Translations under genes and position numbers: made by a program
In this document: positions 1-5,498 of the stretch, piece by piece
Position numbering within the stretch: position 1 is the stretch's first letter
Layout: each line of letters begins with the position of its first letter
Notes under the pieces: model-generated
What the model was told of the DNA's origin: nothing
Database searches by the model: none
What the model saw: the letters and a program-made list of their open reading frames with translations, nothing else
NCBI GenBank assembly: GCA_002782605.1
Contig: PFIF01000259.1
Span: forward strand, 1-11,311
From: Deltaproteobacteria bacterium CG_4_8_14_3_um_filter_43_13
GTDB lineage: Bacteria > Desulfobacterota > UBA8473
Direction: 5' to 3'
Length of the DNA stretch: 11,311 bases

Positions 1-426
1 TTCTGTGTCTTCATTGTATTTTCTATAAAAATAAAAATCAATAAATTCAGAAGGTGATAAAATTTTCATTCCCTGCCGAGATTGTCGTGGAAAATGAGAT
101 TTATTTCCGGTAATTAAGCATGCGGCCTTTCCCGCAATGGCAATTTCAAGAAAAGGTTCATCATCTGGATCAGGTAGGCGTTTCTTCAATGGACTGGCTG
201 GAATTACTTGGCCATTCTGTTTTACATAGGCAAGAAGGGTATTGATATGTTCCTTATCGAATTGAAATTTAGGCCGATAAAGGACTTCTTGGTACTCCAA
301 CAGTATTCGCGAATCATACTGCAAAACAAGAATGCCCGCCGAAACCATGCGGACTATTTCACCGCTTGACCCAAATGGGGTGAGAAGGCCGGAGACAAGA
401 ACATTTGTATCTAGTACAATTTTCAT
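1..426 (-). CDS. PIN-domain toxin (VapC-like ribonuclease), 3' end off the window
   Basis: The 142 codons visible are open to the window edge and no stop is seen. The protein begins MKIVLDTNVLVSGLL, the classic N-terminus of the 'putative toxin-antitoxin system toxin component, PIN family' group. Acidic residues expected for the metal-binding RNase site are present: D6, E44, and D86/D88/D89 in the stretch LPDPDDEPFLEIA. The later LITGNKSHF motif (about 104-112) matches the last conserved PIN block. Family members are about 140 residues, so little is missing. The start at 426 is the ATG that overlapped the antitoxin stop before an element inserted upstream. The bases before it (AAGCGTAAAAG) contain no good Shine-Dalgarno, so translation probably depended on coupling to the antitoxin gene. 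Inferred role: endoribonuclease toxin neutralised by the upstream Phd-family protein. Confidence 0.88.
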   Translation of the reverse strand, partial: MKIVLDTNVLVSGLLTPFGSSGEIVRMVSAGILVLQYDSRILLEYQEVLYRPKFQFDKEHINTLLAYVKQNGQVIPASPLKKRLPDPDDEPFLEIAIAGKAACLITGNKSHFPRQSRQGMKILSPSEFIDFYFYRKYNEDTE

Positions 427-437
427 CTTTTACGCTT

Positions 438-590
438 GATGGCTTCGTAAAAAGTCCATCTGCGGCGTTGCACTGCATCCTTCGTCGTTGCAGCGTACCC
501 CTAAGTACGCATCACTCCTCAGGATTTGCGCGCCTTGCATCTGGAGCTTTTTACTTTGCCATCCCCATTTTGACTTTTTACGAGGCCATC
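438..590. mobile_element. 153-bp MITE-like terminal-inverted-repeat element with 6-bp target duplication
   Basis: The left end GATGGCTTCGTAAAAAGTC and the inverted right end GATGGCCTCGTAAAAAGTC match at 18 of 19 positions. The element is flanked by direct repeats ACGCTT at 432-437 and 591-596. It carries internal palindromes such as GCGTAC-CCCTAA-GTACGC and has no gene of its own. Deleting the element plus one ACGCTT rejoins the antitoxin frame to AAG CGT AAA AGA TGA, whose TGA overlaps the toxin ATG. This independently confirms the boundaries. The inserted length (153 + 6 = 159) is a multiple of three, but the antitoxin frame meets a stop inside it at 519-521. The ends resemble a repeat I associate with deltaproteobacterial and Nitrospirota genomes; that is recollection and was not tested. 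Confidence 0.88.
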
Positions 591-869
591 ACGCTTAGAT
601 CGAACCGATTTTATTTCATCATCAATTTCATCCATGGTAATTTTATCAGTCCCTTTGCGTACGGATTCATACTGAATGGAAGTCAGTGCCTCCATTGCTC
701 GCGCTTGGCGAAATGCTGATAAAACTTGCTCCAGGTTGTTTTCGGTTATCGATGAAAGGATGGCAATAGGCCTACCGTTGCTGGTAATGACCATATCCTT
801 TTGATCGGGAAGCTCTTTCCAAACCTGTGATGACTTTGTTTTAAGATCTCTAACACTTAAAAATTTCAT
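519..869 (-). CDS. Phd/YefM-family antitoxin with element-derived C-terminus
   Basis: The N-terminal half MKFLSVRDLKTKSSQVWKEL and VITSNGRPIAIL fit the Phd/YefM fold, which dimerises, binds the operator and presents a C-terminal tail that blocks the toxin. Residues 1-93 are native. The last 23 residues (from D94) are translated from the inserted 438-590 element, replacing an ancestral ending of just K-R-stop. The ATG at 869 follows a GGGGGTG ribosome site. The native protein would have been 95 residues with a TGA overlapping the toxin ATG (ATGA). The stop is now 92 bp from the toxin start. Neutralising ability may survive because the toxin-binding region precedes the altered tail, but this is inference. 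Confidence 0.87.
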   Translation of the reverse strand: MKFLSVRDLKTKSSQVWKELPDQKDMVITSNGRPIAILSSITENNLEQVLSAFRQARAMEALTSIQYESVRKGTDKITMDEIDDEIKSVRSKRDGLVKSQNGDGKVKSSRCKARKS

Positions 870-893
870 GATTTCACCCCCAAATGAGGCTCA

Positions 894-922
894 ATTGTAT
901 ACCAAACCGAGACACATTGCAA
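894..922 (-). promoter_or_regulatory. Sigma70-type promoter of the Phd/PIN module
   Basis: On the minus strand TTGCAA (922-917), a 17-base spacer and TACAAT (899-894) lie 25 bases upstream of the antitoxin ATG. The palindromic GTATAC (897-902) overlaps the -10 box and could serve as an autoregulatory operator for the Phd protein; that part is inference. Confidence 0.5.
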
Positions 923-1007
923 GCGCAAATTTTATTGGACACAGAACATACGGCTCAGGGGAGCCGGGTTTTCCGGCGATCCGGTGGACCAACTTGTTCG
1001 ACGTTTC

Positions 1008-1220
1008 TCACGCCGTCACCGAAAGTACCTCATTTTTCTGTTCAATAGCTTCGACTAGGTTCTGGATGGCATCAACTTCCTTTTCCTCAAAATAGGCCTC
1101 TCCGCATTGCTCGCACACCCATGCCGGAACTGCATCCAGCGTTAGGTGGCAACCCCTACGGTCAACATGGAACGGAGTCGTGCCACGTTTCATTTCACCT
1201 TGGCAGTAAATACATTTCAT
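1008..1220 (-). CDS. MqsA-type (YgiT-type) zinc-finger antitoxin, zinc domain only
   Basis: This 70-residue protein begins MKCIYCQGEM and carries two CxxC pairs, C3/C6 and C36/C39 (WVCEQCGEAYF). They form the zinc site typical of the N-terminal domain of MqsA/YgiT antitoxins. The C-terminal helix-turn-helix found in full MqsA (about 130 residues) is absent, so this form probably binds toxin but not DNA. Its ATG overlaps the TGA of the upstream DUF4258 gene as ATGA, a translational coupling usual for toxin-antitoxin pairs. An AGAGGGTG ribosome site precedes it. The order, toxin first, matches mqsRA-type operons. A longer in-frame extension upstream is ignored because it would overlap the toxin gene extensively. 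Confidence 0.88.
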   Translation of the reverse strand: MKCIYCQGEMKRGTTPFHVDRRGCHLTLDAVPAWVCEQCGEAYFEEKEVDAIQNLVEAIEQKNEVLSVTA

Positions 1221-1546
1221 TTCTTCACCCTCTTTCTGAAATCGCTTGACCATTCGTGCACATCGGGCAGGTACGCAGTGATGATCGCAAGATAATCCTC
1301 CCTCGGCGCGCATACCACATGGATTGGACGCCCCTGATCTCCAAACCCAAGGAGTAAACAACTGTGTCCTCTGGCATCCTTCGGATACTCTTCTATGGCT
1401 TCTCCTTCGGTTATAACACGGCGAACCTCAGTTCTTCGGATTATACGATCCGGCCGCAGCATCTGACGTAGTGCGTGCGGAAGGAAAAGAATCTTTTGTT
1501 GTGCTGCAGCTCGGACTTGGATCAGAATCTCCACTTCAGTTTCCAT
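1217..1546 (-). CDS. DUF4258 domain protein, likely toxin paired with the MqsA-type zinc finger
   Basis: 109 residues. The pattern LPHALRQMLRPDRI, then a VRRVITEGEAIEEYP block, then HVVCAPREDYLAIITAYLPD and W at the C-terminal end is the DUF4258 signature (HA..RM, G..IE.Y, I.T.Y.PD...W). These small proteins are commonly encoded immediately upstream of YgiT-type zinc-finger proteins and are thought to be RelE/MqsR-like toxins. The next gene overlaps its stop by the ATGA arrangement. No Shine-Dalgarno precedes the ATG. Instead a good promoter ends only six bases upstream, suggesting a leaderless transcript. Toxin activity is inferred from family and context. Confidence 0.85.
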   Translation of the reverse strand: METEVEILIQVRAAAQQKILFLPHALRQMLRPDRIIRRTEVRRVITEGEAIEEYPKDARGHSCLLLGFGDQGRPIHVVCAPREDYLAIITAYLPDVHEWSSDFRKRVKK

Positions 1547-1552
1547 ATTAGT

Positions 1553-1581
1553 ATAGTAGCGGTGTGTATCTTATTTTTCAA
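1553..1581 (-). promoter_or_regulatory. Promoter immediately abutting the DUF4258 start codon
   Basis: TTGAAA (1581-1576), a 17-base spacer and TACTAT (1558-1553) on the minus strand. The -10 box is only six bases from the ATG at 1546, so transcription would start at or very near the start codon. This agrees with the lack of a ribosome-binding site. Confidence 0.5.
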
Positions 1582-1770
1582 TGATTACTTCTCATCGAAC
1601 AAGTCTATAGAAAAACCCATGAATCAACAATTGAACACTTTGTAACCTGCTGTTTTTATTGAATGTTATTTTTATAAAAATCTTAAAAATGTACTTATTC
1701 TACAGGCTCAACGATAATTTCATCAGGAGCCGCTTGTCGGCGATTGGGTTTGGCGACTGGTTCGACGCTC

Positions 1771-2247
1771 TTATTCGTCAGCCGGCTCTATCACCCGTGC
1801 AACCTCACTCCCACACTTCTTGCAGGTTCCCCGTAACACTAGAGACCGTCCTATCATTTTCCCCTCACGAAGTAACAAGGGAACGCCAATCCGGCACCGG
1901 GTGCACCATACTGCTTCGACGATTTCTTTTCTCGCCCACTCAGGTACCTGTTCCCATCGCTTCCTTGCGGCTGGTGTGAACTTCGGTAAAGGTATGATTT
2001 TATCTTCTTCCTTCGCGAAATACCGTTCAAAAAGCTCCTTAGCCTTGAGGAAGCCTTCCTCGGTCATTCCAACCGATTTTGCCTTACCTACAGGGTTTGA
2101 TAGGTATCCTTTATCATGGAGCCTGTTCAAAGTATCCCAGTCAAATCCCTTACAGGCTCTTGCACCCATCCCCTCATGCCTTCCATGAGTGACCAAGTAG
2201 AGGAGTGCCAGGGTGTAATCGTCTATCTTATCCTCGTCGTAGTTCAT
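1771..2247 (-). CDS. DUF6429-like protein with C-terminal zinc-ribbon segment
   Basis: 158 residues. The N-terminal ~75 residues (MNYDEDKIDDYTLALLYL, then FDWDTLNRLHDKGYLSNP, then a V-G-hydrophobic-TEEG..KA.ELF block) match what I recall as the DUF6429 winged-helix-like family, where most members end there. This one continues through a linker (PLPKFTPAARKRWEQVP) into two Cys pairs, CTRC and CKKC, about 30 residues apart, resembling a zinc ribbon. The ATG at 2247 is chosen because GGAG lies five bases upstream; a TTG 21 bases earlier would lack a site. Function unknown; DNA or RNA binding is only a guess. Immediately after the stop another frame stays open for 27 codons (see findings), so the C-terminus may be affected by an indel. 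Confidence 0.75.
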   Translation of the reverse strand: MNYDEDKIDDYTLALLYLVTHGRHEGMGARACKGFDWDTLNRLHDKGYLSNPVGKAKSVGMTEEGFLKAKELFERYFAKEEDKIIPLPKFTPAARKRWEQVPEWARKEIVEAVWCTRCRIGVPLLLREGKMIGRSLVLRGTCKKCGSEVARVIEPADE

Positions 2248-2312
2248 TTGTTCTCCGTCGAACGTCAATATCAGCCAGTGCTGTAAGCGGTAGGCTGGAT
2301 GGATCTGTTAAC

Positions 2313-2734
2313 CTAAAATGCTGTAGGGTTGATTGAGAAATCGCCGTTAGTTCCATAGCCGATTCTAAAACTTGACTTGGTTCCAGCCTTGATTACCGCG
2401 TTTACTTCTGTCATCCCACCGCCACAAATACCATTCGGCCAAGCACTCAAGATGTGCTCTCCTTCTGGGAGATACAAAACGACTTTCTCCGAAGCCCGAA
2501 TGTCGGCGATTGGGCGAGACCGTCAACAAAGATACGGGACGAACAAGCGGACCCACCAAATCCACTGTCTCTCTTGATTGTTACTTCGCCTGTTCCCTGT
2601 GCTGGTTGCAAGAAATGCCTATTGAGAATCCTCTCCATCGGTGCATGGATCGCTGCAGCGTTGGATATTGGCTGGGTGGCACAGCCAGAAAAGACTATCA
2701 AGCCACATAAAAGAATTGTCAGTCTGTAGATCAT
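2313..2734 (-). pseudogene. Frameshifted lipoprotein gene, paralogue of the gene at 4977-5402
   Basis: The ATG at 2734 follows AAGGAG. The N-terminus is a lipoprotein signal peptide with lipobox FSGC (MIYRLTILLCGLIVFSGCATQ). The first frame carries TGEVTIKRDSG and ACSSRIFVD, then loses homology. From about 2518 downward the paralogue's sequence resumes one frame over as PIADIRASEK, LPEGEHILSAWPNGICGGG and FRIGYGTNGDFSINPTAF, ending at TAG 2315-2313. The shift is a net +2 (or -1) near 2513-2522, in the GACGGTCTCGCCCAATC stretch. By eye about 39 of the last 66 residues match the intact copy. No canonical slippery site is apparent, so mutation or assembly error is likelier than programmed frameshifting. 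The gene is otherwise intact to the last residue, which suggests recent damage. Confidence 0.8.
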
Positions 2735-2751
2735 GGATCGTCTCCTTCCCA

Positions 2752-2758
2752 GCTTAAC
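2752..2758 (-). other. Candidate integron core site GTTAAGC
   Basis: GTTAAGC on the minus strand fits the attC core consensus GTTRRRY and lies directly before the ribosome site of the damaged lipoprotein gene, where a cassette boundary would be expected. An alternative GTTGGGT lies about 40 bases further upstream. No convincing partner RYYYAAC is seen, and such 7-mers occur by chance roughly every 1 kb. Confidence 0.25.
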
Positions 2759-2837
2759 TTTTGTCTCCTAGATTCATCTGAAAGAGGTTGCCGACCCAAC
2801 TTGGGTAGCGAAACTAAATTGTTACTTGACTCTTTTT

Positions 2838-2860
2838 GCCTAAATGTAGTGATTGTTTAA
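2838..2860 (-). repeat. Short repeat copy A (shared with 4874-4898)
   Basis: On the minus strand GTTAAAC, a 9-base spacer and TTTAGGC. ATCACTACATTTAGGC matches the copy at 4889-4874 at 15 of 16 positions. It overlaps the stop of the 2857-3591 gene. Possibly a degenerate attC remnant. Confidence 0.4.
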
Positions 2861-3591
2861 CCGCCGTCCATATACTTAGGATGCGTTAAGTTCCAAGAGA
2901 GAATATCAAAATAAATTGGTGGCACCTTCGCTTCTGCCGTTAGCCCTCTAATATACTGCTGTAGATTCTTGTAACGTTCAAATGAGTTCACGAAACTCAT
3001 TGACGGCTTTTTTGGTATCGATACCCAATTTAAGCATTTCCTAATACTTACCAGTGCGTATTCATCGAATGGTACATGTGCCAGTTGCTTAAGCGTTTGT
3101 CTATCATTCTTAGAAAGACCTTGCCACAAGATCAGATGTTTAACTACAAGGTTCGTCAATTTGCGGCTTGCTGCGTACGATATGGAGCATCCCATCATAT
3201 GGTTCCAGTGACATGCCAATTTATCCACGAGTTCATTTGTCCATTCATCGTATTTTTCCTGAGAGTTGTCTTTCAGTACATTAATTAGATCTTTTGTGTC
3301 GCGAAATTCGGCTTCAGCCCAGTTACGAAATATTACTGATGGCTTATGTGGCATGTGAGCAAAGGCGCGGAACGTGTTTCCACTGACAGATTCCCAAACA
3401 ACCTGATTCAGGTCACTGATACTCCTGGTGAACCAATGCTCCAATGAAGCCCGCTGCTTTTGGAGAGCTTTAACTATCTCTTGATCGTTCTTAAATTCAT
3501 ATGGTTCTTTTTTTAGCATGGTCGATAAACTCCCTTTTGTAGACAACATCACGTCGTGGTATTTTCCGGCTAACCACTGATTAACAAGCAA
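2857..3591 (-). CDS. Hypothetical protein, 244 residues
   Basis: I do not recognise this family. The protein is soluble-looking, rich in Trp, Lys and Asn, with no signal peptide or membrane segment and predicted to be mostly helical. The C-terminal ~60 residues contain a block I would use for searching (KCLNWVSIPKKPSMSFVNSF and VPPIYFDILSWNLTHP). The start is taken as TTG at 3591 because CAAGGT lies about five bases upstream and an in-frame stop occurs at 3609-3607. The first ATG (3549) has no ribosome site. The gene begins 29 bases after the stop of the small exported-protein gene, so the two may be one transcript or one cassette. The setting among toxin-antitoxin and abortive-infection genes makes a defence role conceivable, but nothing in the sequence shows it. 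Confidence 0.65.
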   Translation of the reverse strand: MLVNQWLAGKYHDVMLSTKGSLSTMLKKEPYEFKNDQEIVKALQKQRASLEHWFTRSISDLNQVVWESVSGNTFRAFAHMPHKPSVIFRNWAEAEFRDTKDLINVLKDNSQEKYDEWTNELVDKLACHWNHMMGCSISYAASRKLTNLVVKHLILWQGLSKNDRQTLKQLAHVPFDEYALVSIRKCLNWVSIPKKPSMSFVNSFERYKNLQQYIRGLTAEAKVPPIYFDILSWNLTHPKYMDGG

Positions 3592-3620
3592 ATTTACCTT
3601 GATATATTAGTTTGCCTCCA

Positions 3621-3995
3621 TTAGTTTCCTAGATGAATTATTTTTATATTTTTTACTCCTTGCGAAACCCCATTTTCCCATCCTATACCTTTTATAACAA
3701 CTTTTTTAAATCCATATGATTTTAGACGACGTTTTTTGTCTGGTAATGAGAAGACTAACACCAATCCGTCTATATCGGGGCTTAACGCTGATATTACTTC
3801 TAATGTTGTTCCTTTCTTGCCCATAACATTACAACTAATTATTTTTTTATCTTCAAGGAATCCACGTGTTAATGATTCTGCAAGGTATTCTCTGTCTTTT
3901 ATAGTAAAGGTATATGCCTCTATATTAAATGGCAAAAAGAAAAACATTAGGAAGACTATAATGCTACTTATGACTCTGAGGTATTGTGTCACCAT
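3621..3995 (-). CDS. Small exported protein of unknown function
   Basis: 124 residues starting MVTQYLRVISSIIVFLMFFF, a clear signal peptide with a likely cleavage after residue 27 (NIEA, then YTFTI). The mature part is about 97 residues, Lys-rich with alternating beta-like stretches (LEVISAL, GLVLVFSL, KKVVIKGIGWENG), and has no Cys pair beyond a single C55. The ATG at 3995 is preceded by a strong AAGGAGG, though the spacing is long (about 13 bases). I do not recognise the family. Base composition is AT-rich compared with the toxin-antitoxin genes to the left, consistent with separately acquired genes. Confidence 0.65.
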   Translation of the reverse strand: MVTQYLRVISSIIVFLMFFFLPFNIEAYTFTIKDREYLAESLTRGFLEDKKIISCNVMGKKGTTLEVISALSPDIDGLVLVFSLPDKKRRLKSYGFKKVVIKGIGWENGVSQGVKNIKIIHLGN

Positions 3996-4081
3996 TAATA
4001 ATAGTAATCCTCCTTTCTAATTTTTGATACAATGACACGAGTCACAGGCTGCGAGGTAAAGAGGTCCTCGTGAAGTCTCAG

Positions 4082-4088
4082 GTTATGC
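4082..4088 (-). other. Weak inverse core site (GCATAAC) downstream of the AbiGi-like gene
   Basis: GCATAAC on the minus strand departs from RYYYAAC at one base. It is followed by a hairpin-forming stretch (CGAGG / CCTCG and CACGAG / CTCGTG around 4036-4072), as in attC sites, but no GTTRRRY core follows. At most a degenerate attC. Confidence 0.2.
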
Positions 4089-4107
4089 CATGCTTTATAT
4101 AAATCCA

Positions 4108-4845
4108 TCAAGTATTTAGGAAATCACTTGCTTTTTTAATTTCTATATCACTGTTTCCCTTTATCATCTTTCTGATTTTGCGAACATCCTTACATCCTTT
4201 CACAATCACATATTTTACATCTTTTAAATCAAATTTTAACCTTATGTGTTCATTATTTTTAAGTTTATTGCTTTCACCAGACAAATCACCCAAATCATCG
4301 GTGTATTGGTTTGGCAATATAATATAATGTCTAATTCTTAAATCCTCGTTACGAATTTTCTTTATATCATCTATTGGTGGTATGTATCTCCATTCTCTTT
4401 CATTGTAAAAAACAGTGCCATCTTTTTCATAAGGTTTTGTGTAAATAAAGTAGTTAGTAATGAGATCTCTGATCTGGCTATCACTTTCCTGGGTAAAGAC
4501 CAATGAATAAAGCGATGATAGATTATTCGGGTACCAAGTAGAATTGTCTGCTTTTGGTATGTAATGAACAGGAGTTAAGTTGTTATTTATTCCCCAGGAC
4601 TTTTTTAAGCCAATGCCGTATTCCCCATAAGTCTTAATATGACTTCTCATTAAATGGTTAAATGGAATGTCACAAAAACACTTCATTAAAATAAAAAATT
4701 TTCTGGCAGCCCCGAAGGATGGATGAATATAGCTAAAATCTTCGCAATTGTATCGGGGAGAAAAAGCGCCGTGTTTAATCGTTTCTACTAAATATTCTAA
4801 TTTTTTTGAAAAATTAAAAAAGTAGTTTGCGCTGACTTCTGACAT
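4108..4845 (-). CDS. AbiGi-like abortive phage infection protein
   Basis: 245 residues. The hallmarks of the 'putative abortive phage resistance protein AbiGi, antitoxin' family are visible in order: FNFSKKLEYLVETIKHGAFSPRY near the N-terminus, CFCDIPFNHL with H and YGEYGIGLKKSWG (about 55-85), TPVHYI, and NEREWRYIP (about 147-155). In Lactococcus, AbiGi works with AbiGii, a nucleotidyltransferase-type toxin. No AbiGii-like gene is adjacent here; the neighbours are a small exported protein and a lipoprotein. The ATG at 4845 is preferred over a TTG three bases upstream; AAAGGG lies about 11 bases before the ATG. Strongly AT-rich codon use, unlike the backbone genes, suggests transfer. Family assignment is by recognition of motifs; partner and activity are not shown. 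Confidence 0.72.
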   Translation of the reverse strand: MSEVSANYFFNFSKKLEYLVETIKHGAFSPRYNCEDFSYIHPSFGAARKFFILMKCFCDIPFNHLMRSHIKTYGEYGIGLKKSWGINNNLTPVHYIPKADNSTWYPNNLSSLYSLVFTQESDSQIRDLITNYFIYTKPYEKDGTVFYNEREWRYIPPIDDIKKIRNEDLRIRHYIILPNQYTDDLGDLSGESNKLKNNEHIRLKFDLKDVKYVIVKGCKDVRKIRKMIKGNSDIEIKKASDFLNT

Positions 4846-4873
4846 CAAATTATTTTCCCTTTGGTGGCATAGC

Positions 4874-4898
4874 GCCTAAAGGTAGTGATGAGTTAGGC
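4874..4898 (-). repeat. Short repeat copy B / truncated attC-like site
   Basis: On the minus strand GCCTAAC (4898-4892), an 11-base spacer and TTTAGGC (4880-4874). The outer bases are inverted repeats (GCCTAA / TTAGGC) and the right part repeats the motif at 2838-2853. At 25 bp it is far shorter than a functional attC (usually 57 bp or more), and the second core has T in place of G, so it may be a deletion remnant. It lies between the lipoprotein and AbiGi-like genes, where a cassette joint is expected. Confidence 0.4.
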
Positions 4899-4976
4899 TT
4901 TTAGTGCTTACTGTCCTTATTTACTCTGAATTGGTCACTTATTTACAAATGGACATCCCTCCTCTTCCGATTAGAT

Positions 4977-5402
4977 TTAGAATGCAGTAGGGACGATAAA
5001 GTAATCTCCATTGCTACCATAACCAATGCGGAAAATGAGACGCTTTCCAGGCGTAACTGTGCCCCTCGTTTCGGAAAGGCCACCGCCGCATATCCCGTTT
5101 GGCCAAGCACTAAAAATATGATCCCCTTCAGGCAAGAAAATAATAATCTTTTCACCAGACCAAAGATCCGCAATTGGGATTGCATCAACAAAGATTCTTG
5201 ATGAACATGCTGACCCGCTACCAGTGTCACGTTTAATAATAATTTCGCCTGTGGCGGGTTTTTGGTCTAAATATCTATCATCTATGACTTGATTTTTAGG
5301 AACAAGCTTCGCCTGTTCGGTGGGAATTGGTACCGTTGCACAACTGCACAAAATCAATACAAATAAAAATCCAGAAATTTTAACTACATATCTAAATATC
5401 AT
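4977..5402 (-). CDS. Lipoprotein, paralogue of the frameshifted gene at 2313-2734
   Basis: 141 residues with a lipoprotein signal (MIFRYVVKISGFLFVLILCSCATV, lipobox LCSC, acylated Cys near 22), so anchored in a membrane facing the periplasm. The mature part has a distinctive block: TGEIIIKRDTG, ACSSRIFVD, LPEGDHIFSAWPNGICGGG and FRIGYGSNGDYFIVPTAF. This resembles small cell-envelope proteins in which a short beta domain presents a Cys-containing loop; the conserved cysteines in ACSS and GICGGG could form a disulphide. ATG at 5402 follows AGAGGAT. It lies between an attC-like site (5420-5498) and a truncated one (4874-4898), as a gene cassette would. I cannot name the family; the function is unknown. 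Confidence 0.8.
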   Translation of the reverse strand: MIFRYVVKISGFLFVLILCSCATVPIPTEQAKLVPKNQVIDDRYLDQKPATGEIIIKRDTGSGSACSSRIFVDAIPIADLWSGEKIIIFLPEGDHIFSAWPNGICGGGLSETRGTVTPGKRLIFRIGYGSNGDYFIVPTAF

Positions 5403-5419
5403 TTTATTTATCCTCTTTA

Positions 5420-5498
5420 ATTTAACATCGGCACCAACCCACTAGCCAACAGTAAAAAACGCTGCTGTTTGTGTGTACAGTTCAGCGCATGGTTAGGC
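5420..5498 (-). other. attC-like integron recombination site
   Basis: On the minus strand the inverse core GCCTAAC (5498-5492) starts five bases after the stop of the membrane-protein gene. The core GTTAAAT (5426-5420) lies 18 bases before the lipoprotein ATG. Total length is 79 bp, in the normal attC range. GCCTAACCATGCGCTG is like many environmental attC left ends, and the interior folds (CGCT...AGCG enclosing CTGT...ACAG). Complementarity of the two outer cores is only partial. That is tolerable, because all but the first base of the right core comes from the next cassette. Confidence 0.5.

Noticed and set aside
1706..1765. Possible 60-bp attC between GTCGAAC and GTTGAGC on the minus strand
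   Set aside because: GTCGAAC breaks the RYYYAAC consensus, complementarity is weak, and the stretch is better explained as an open coding frame ending at 1695.
1736..2514. 14-bp identity TGTCGGCGATTGGG at about 1735 and 2501
   Set aside because: A match this long between two places in 11 kb is not far from chance, and nothing around it is shared.
2513..2522. Programmed frameshift in the lipoprotein gene
   Set aside because: No X-XXY-YYZ slippery heptamer or stimulatory structure is evident, and the paralogue needs no shift.
2365..2577. Short open frames on both strands over the damaged lipoprotein gene
   Set aside because: They are shadows; only the two minus-strand frames that match the paralogue make sense.
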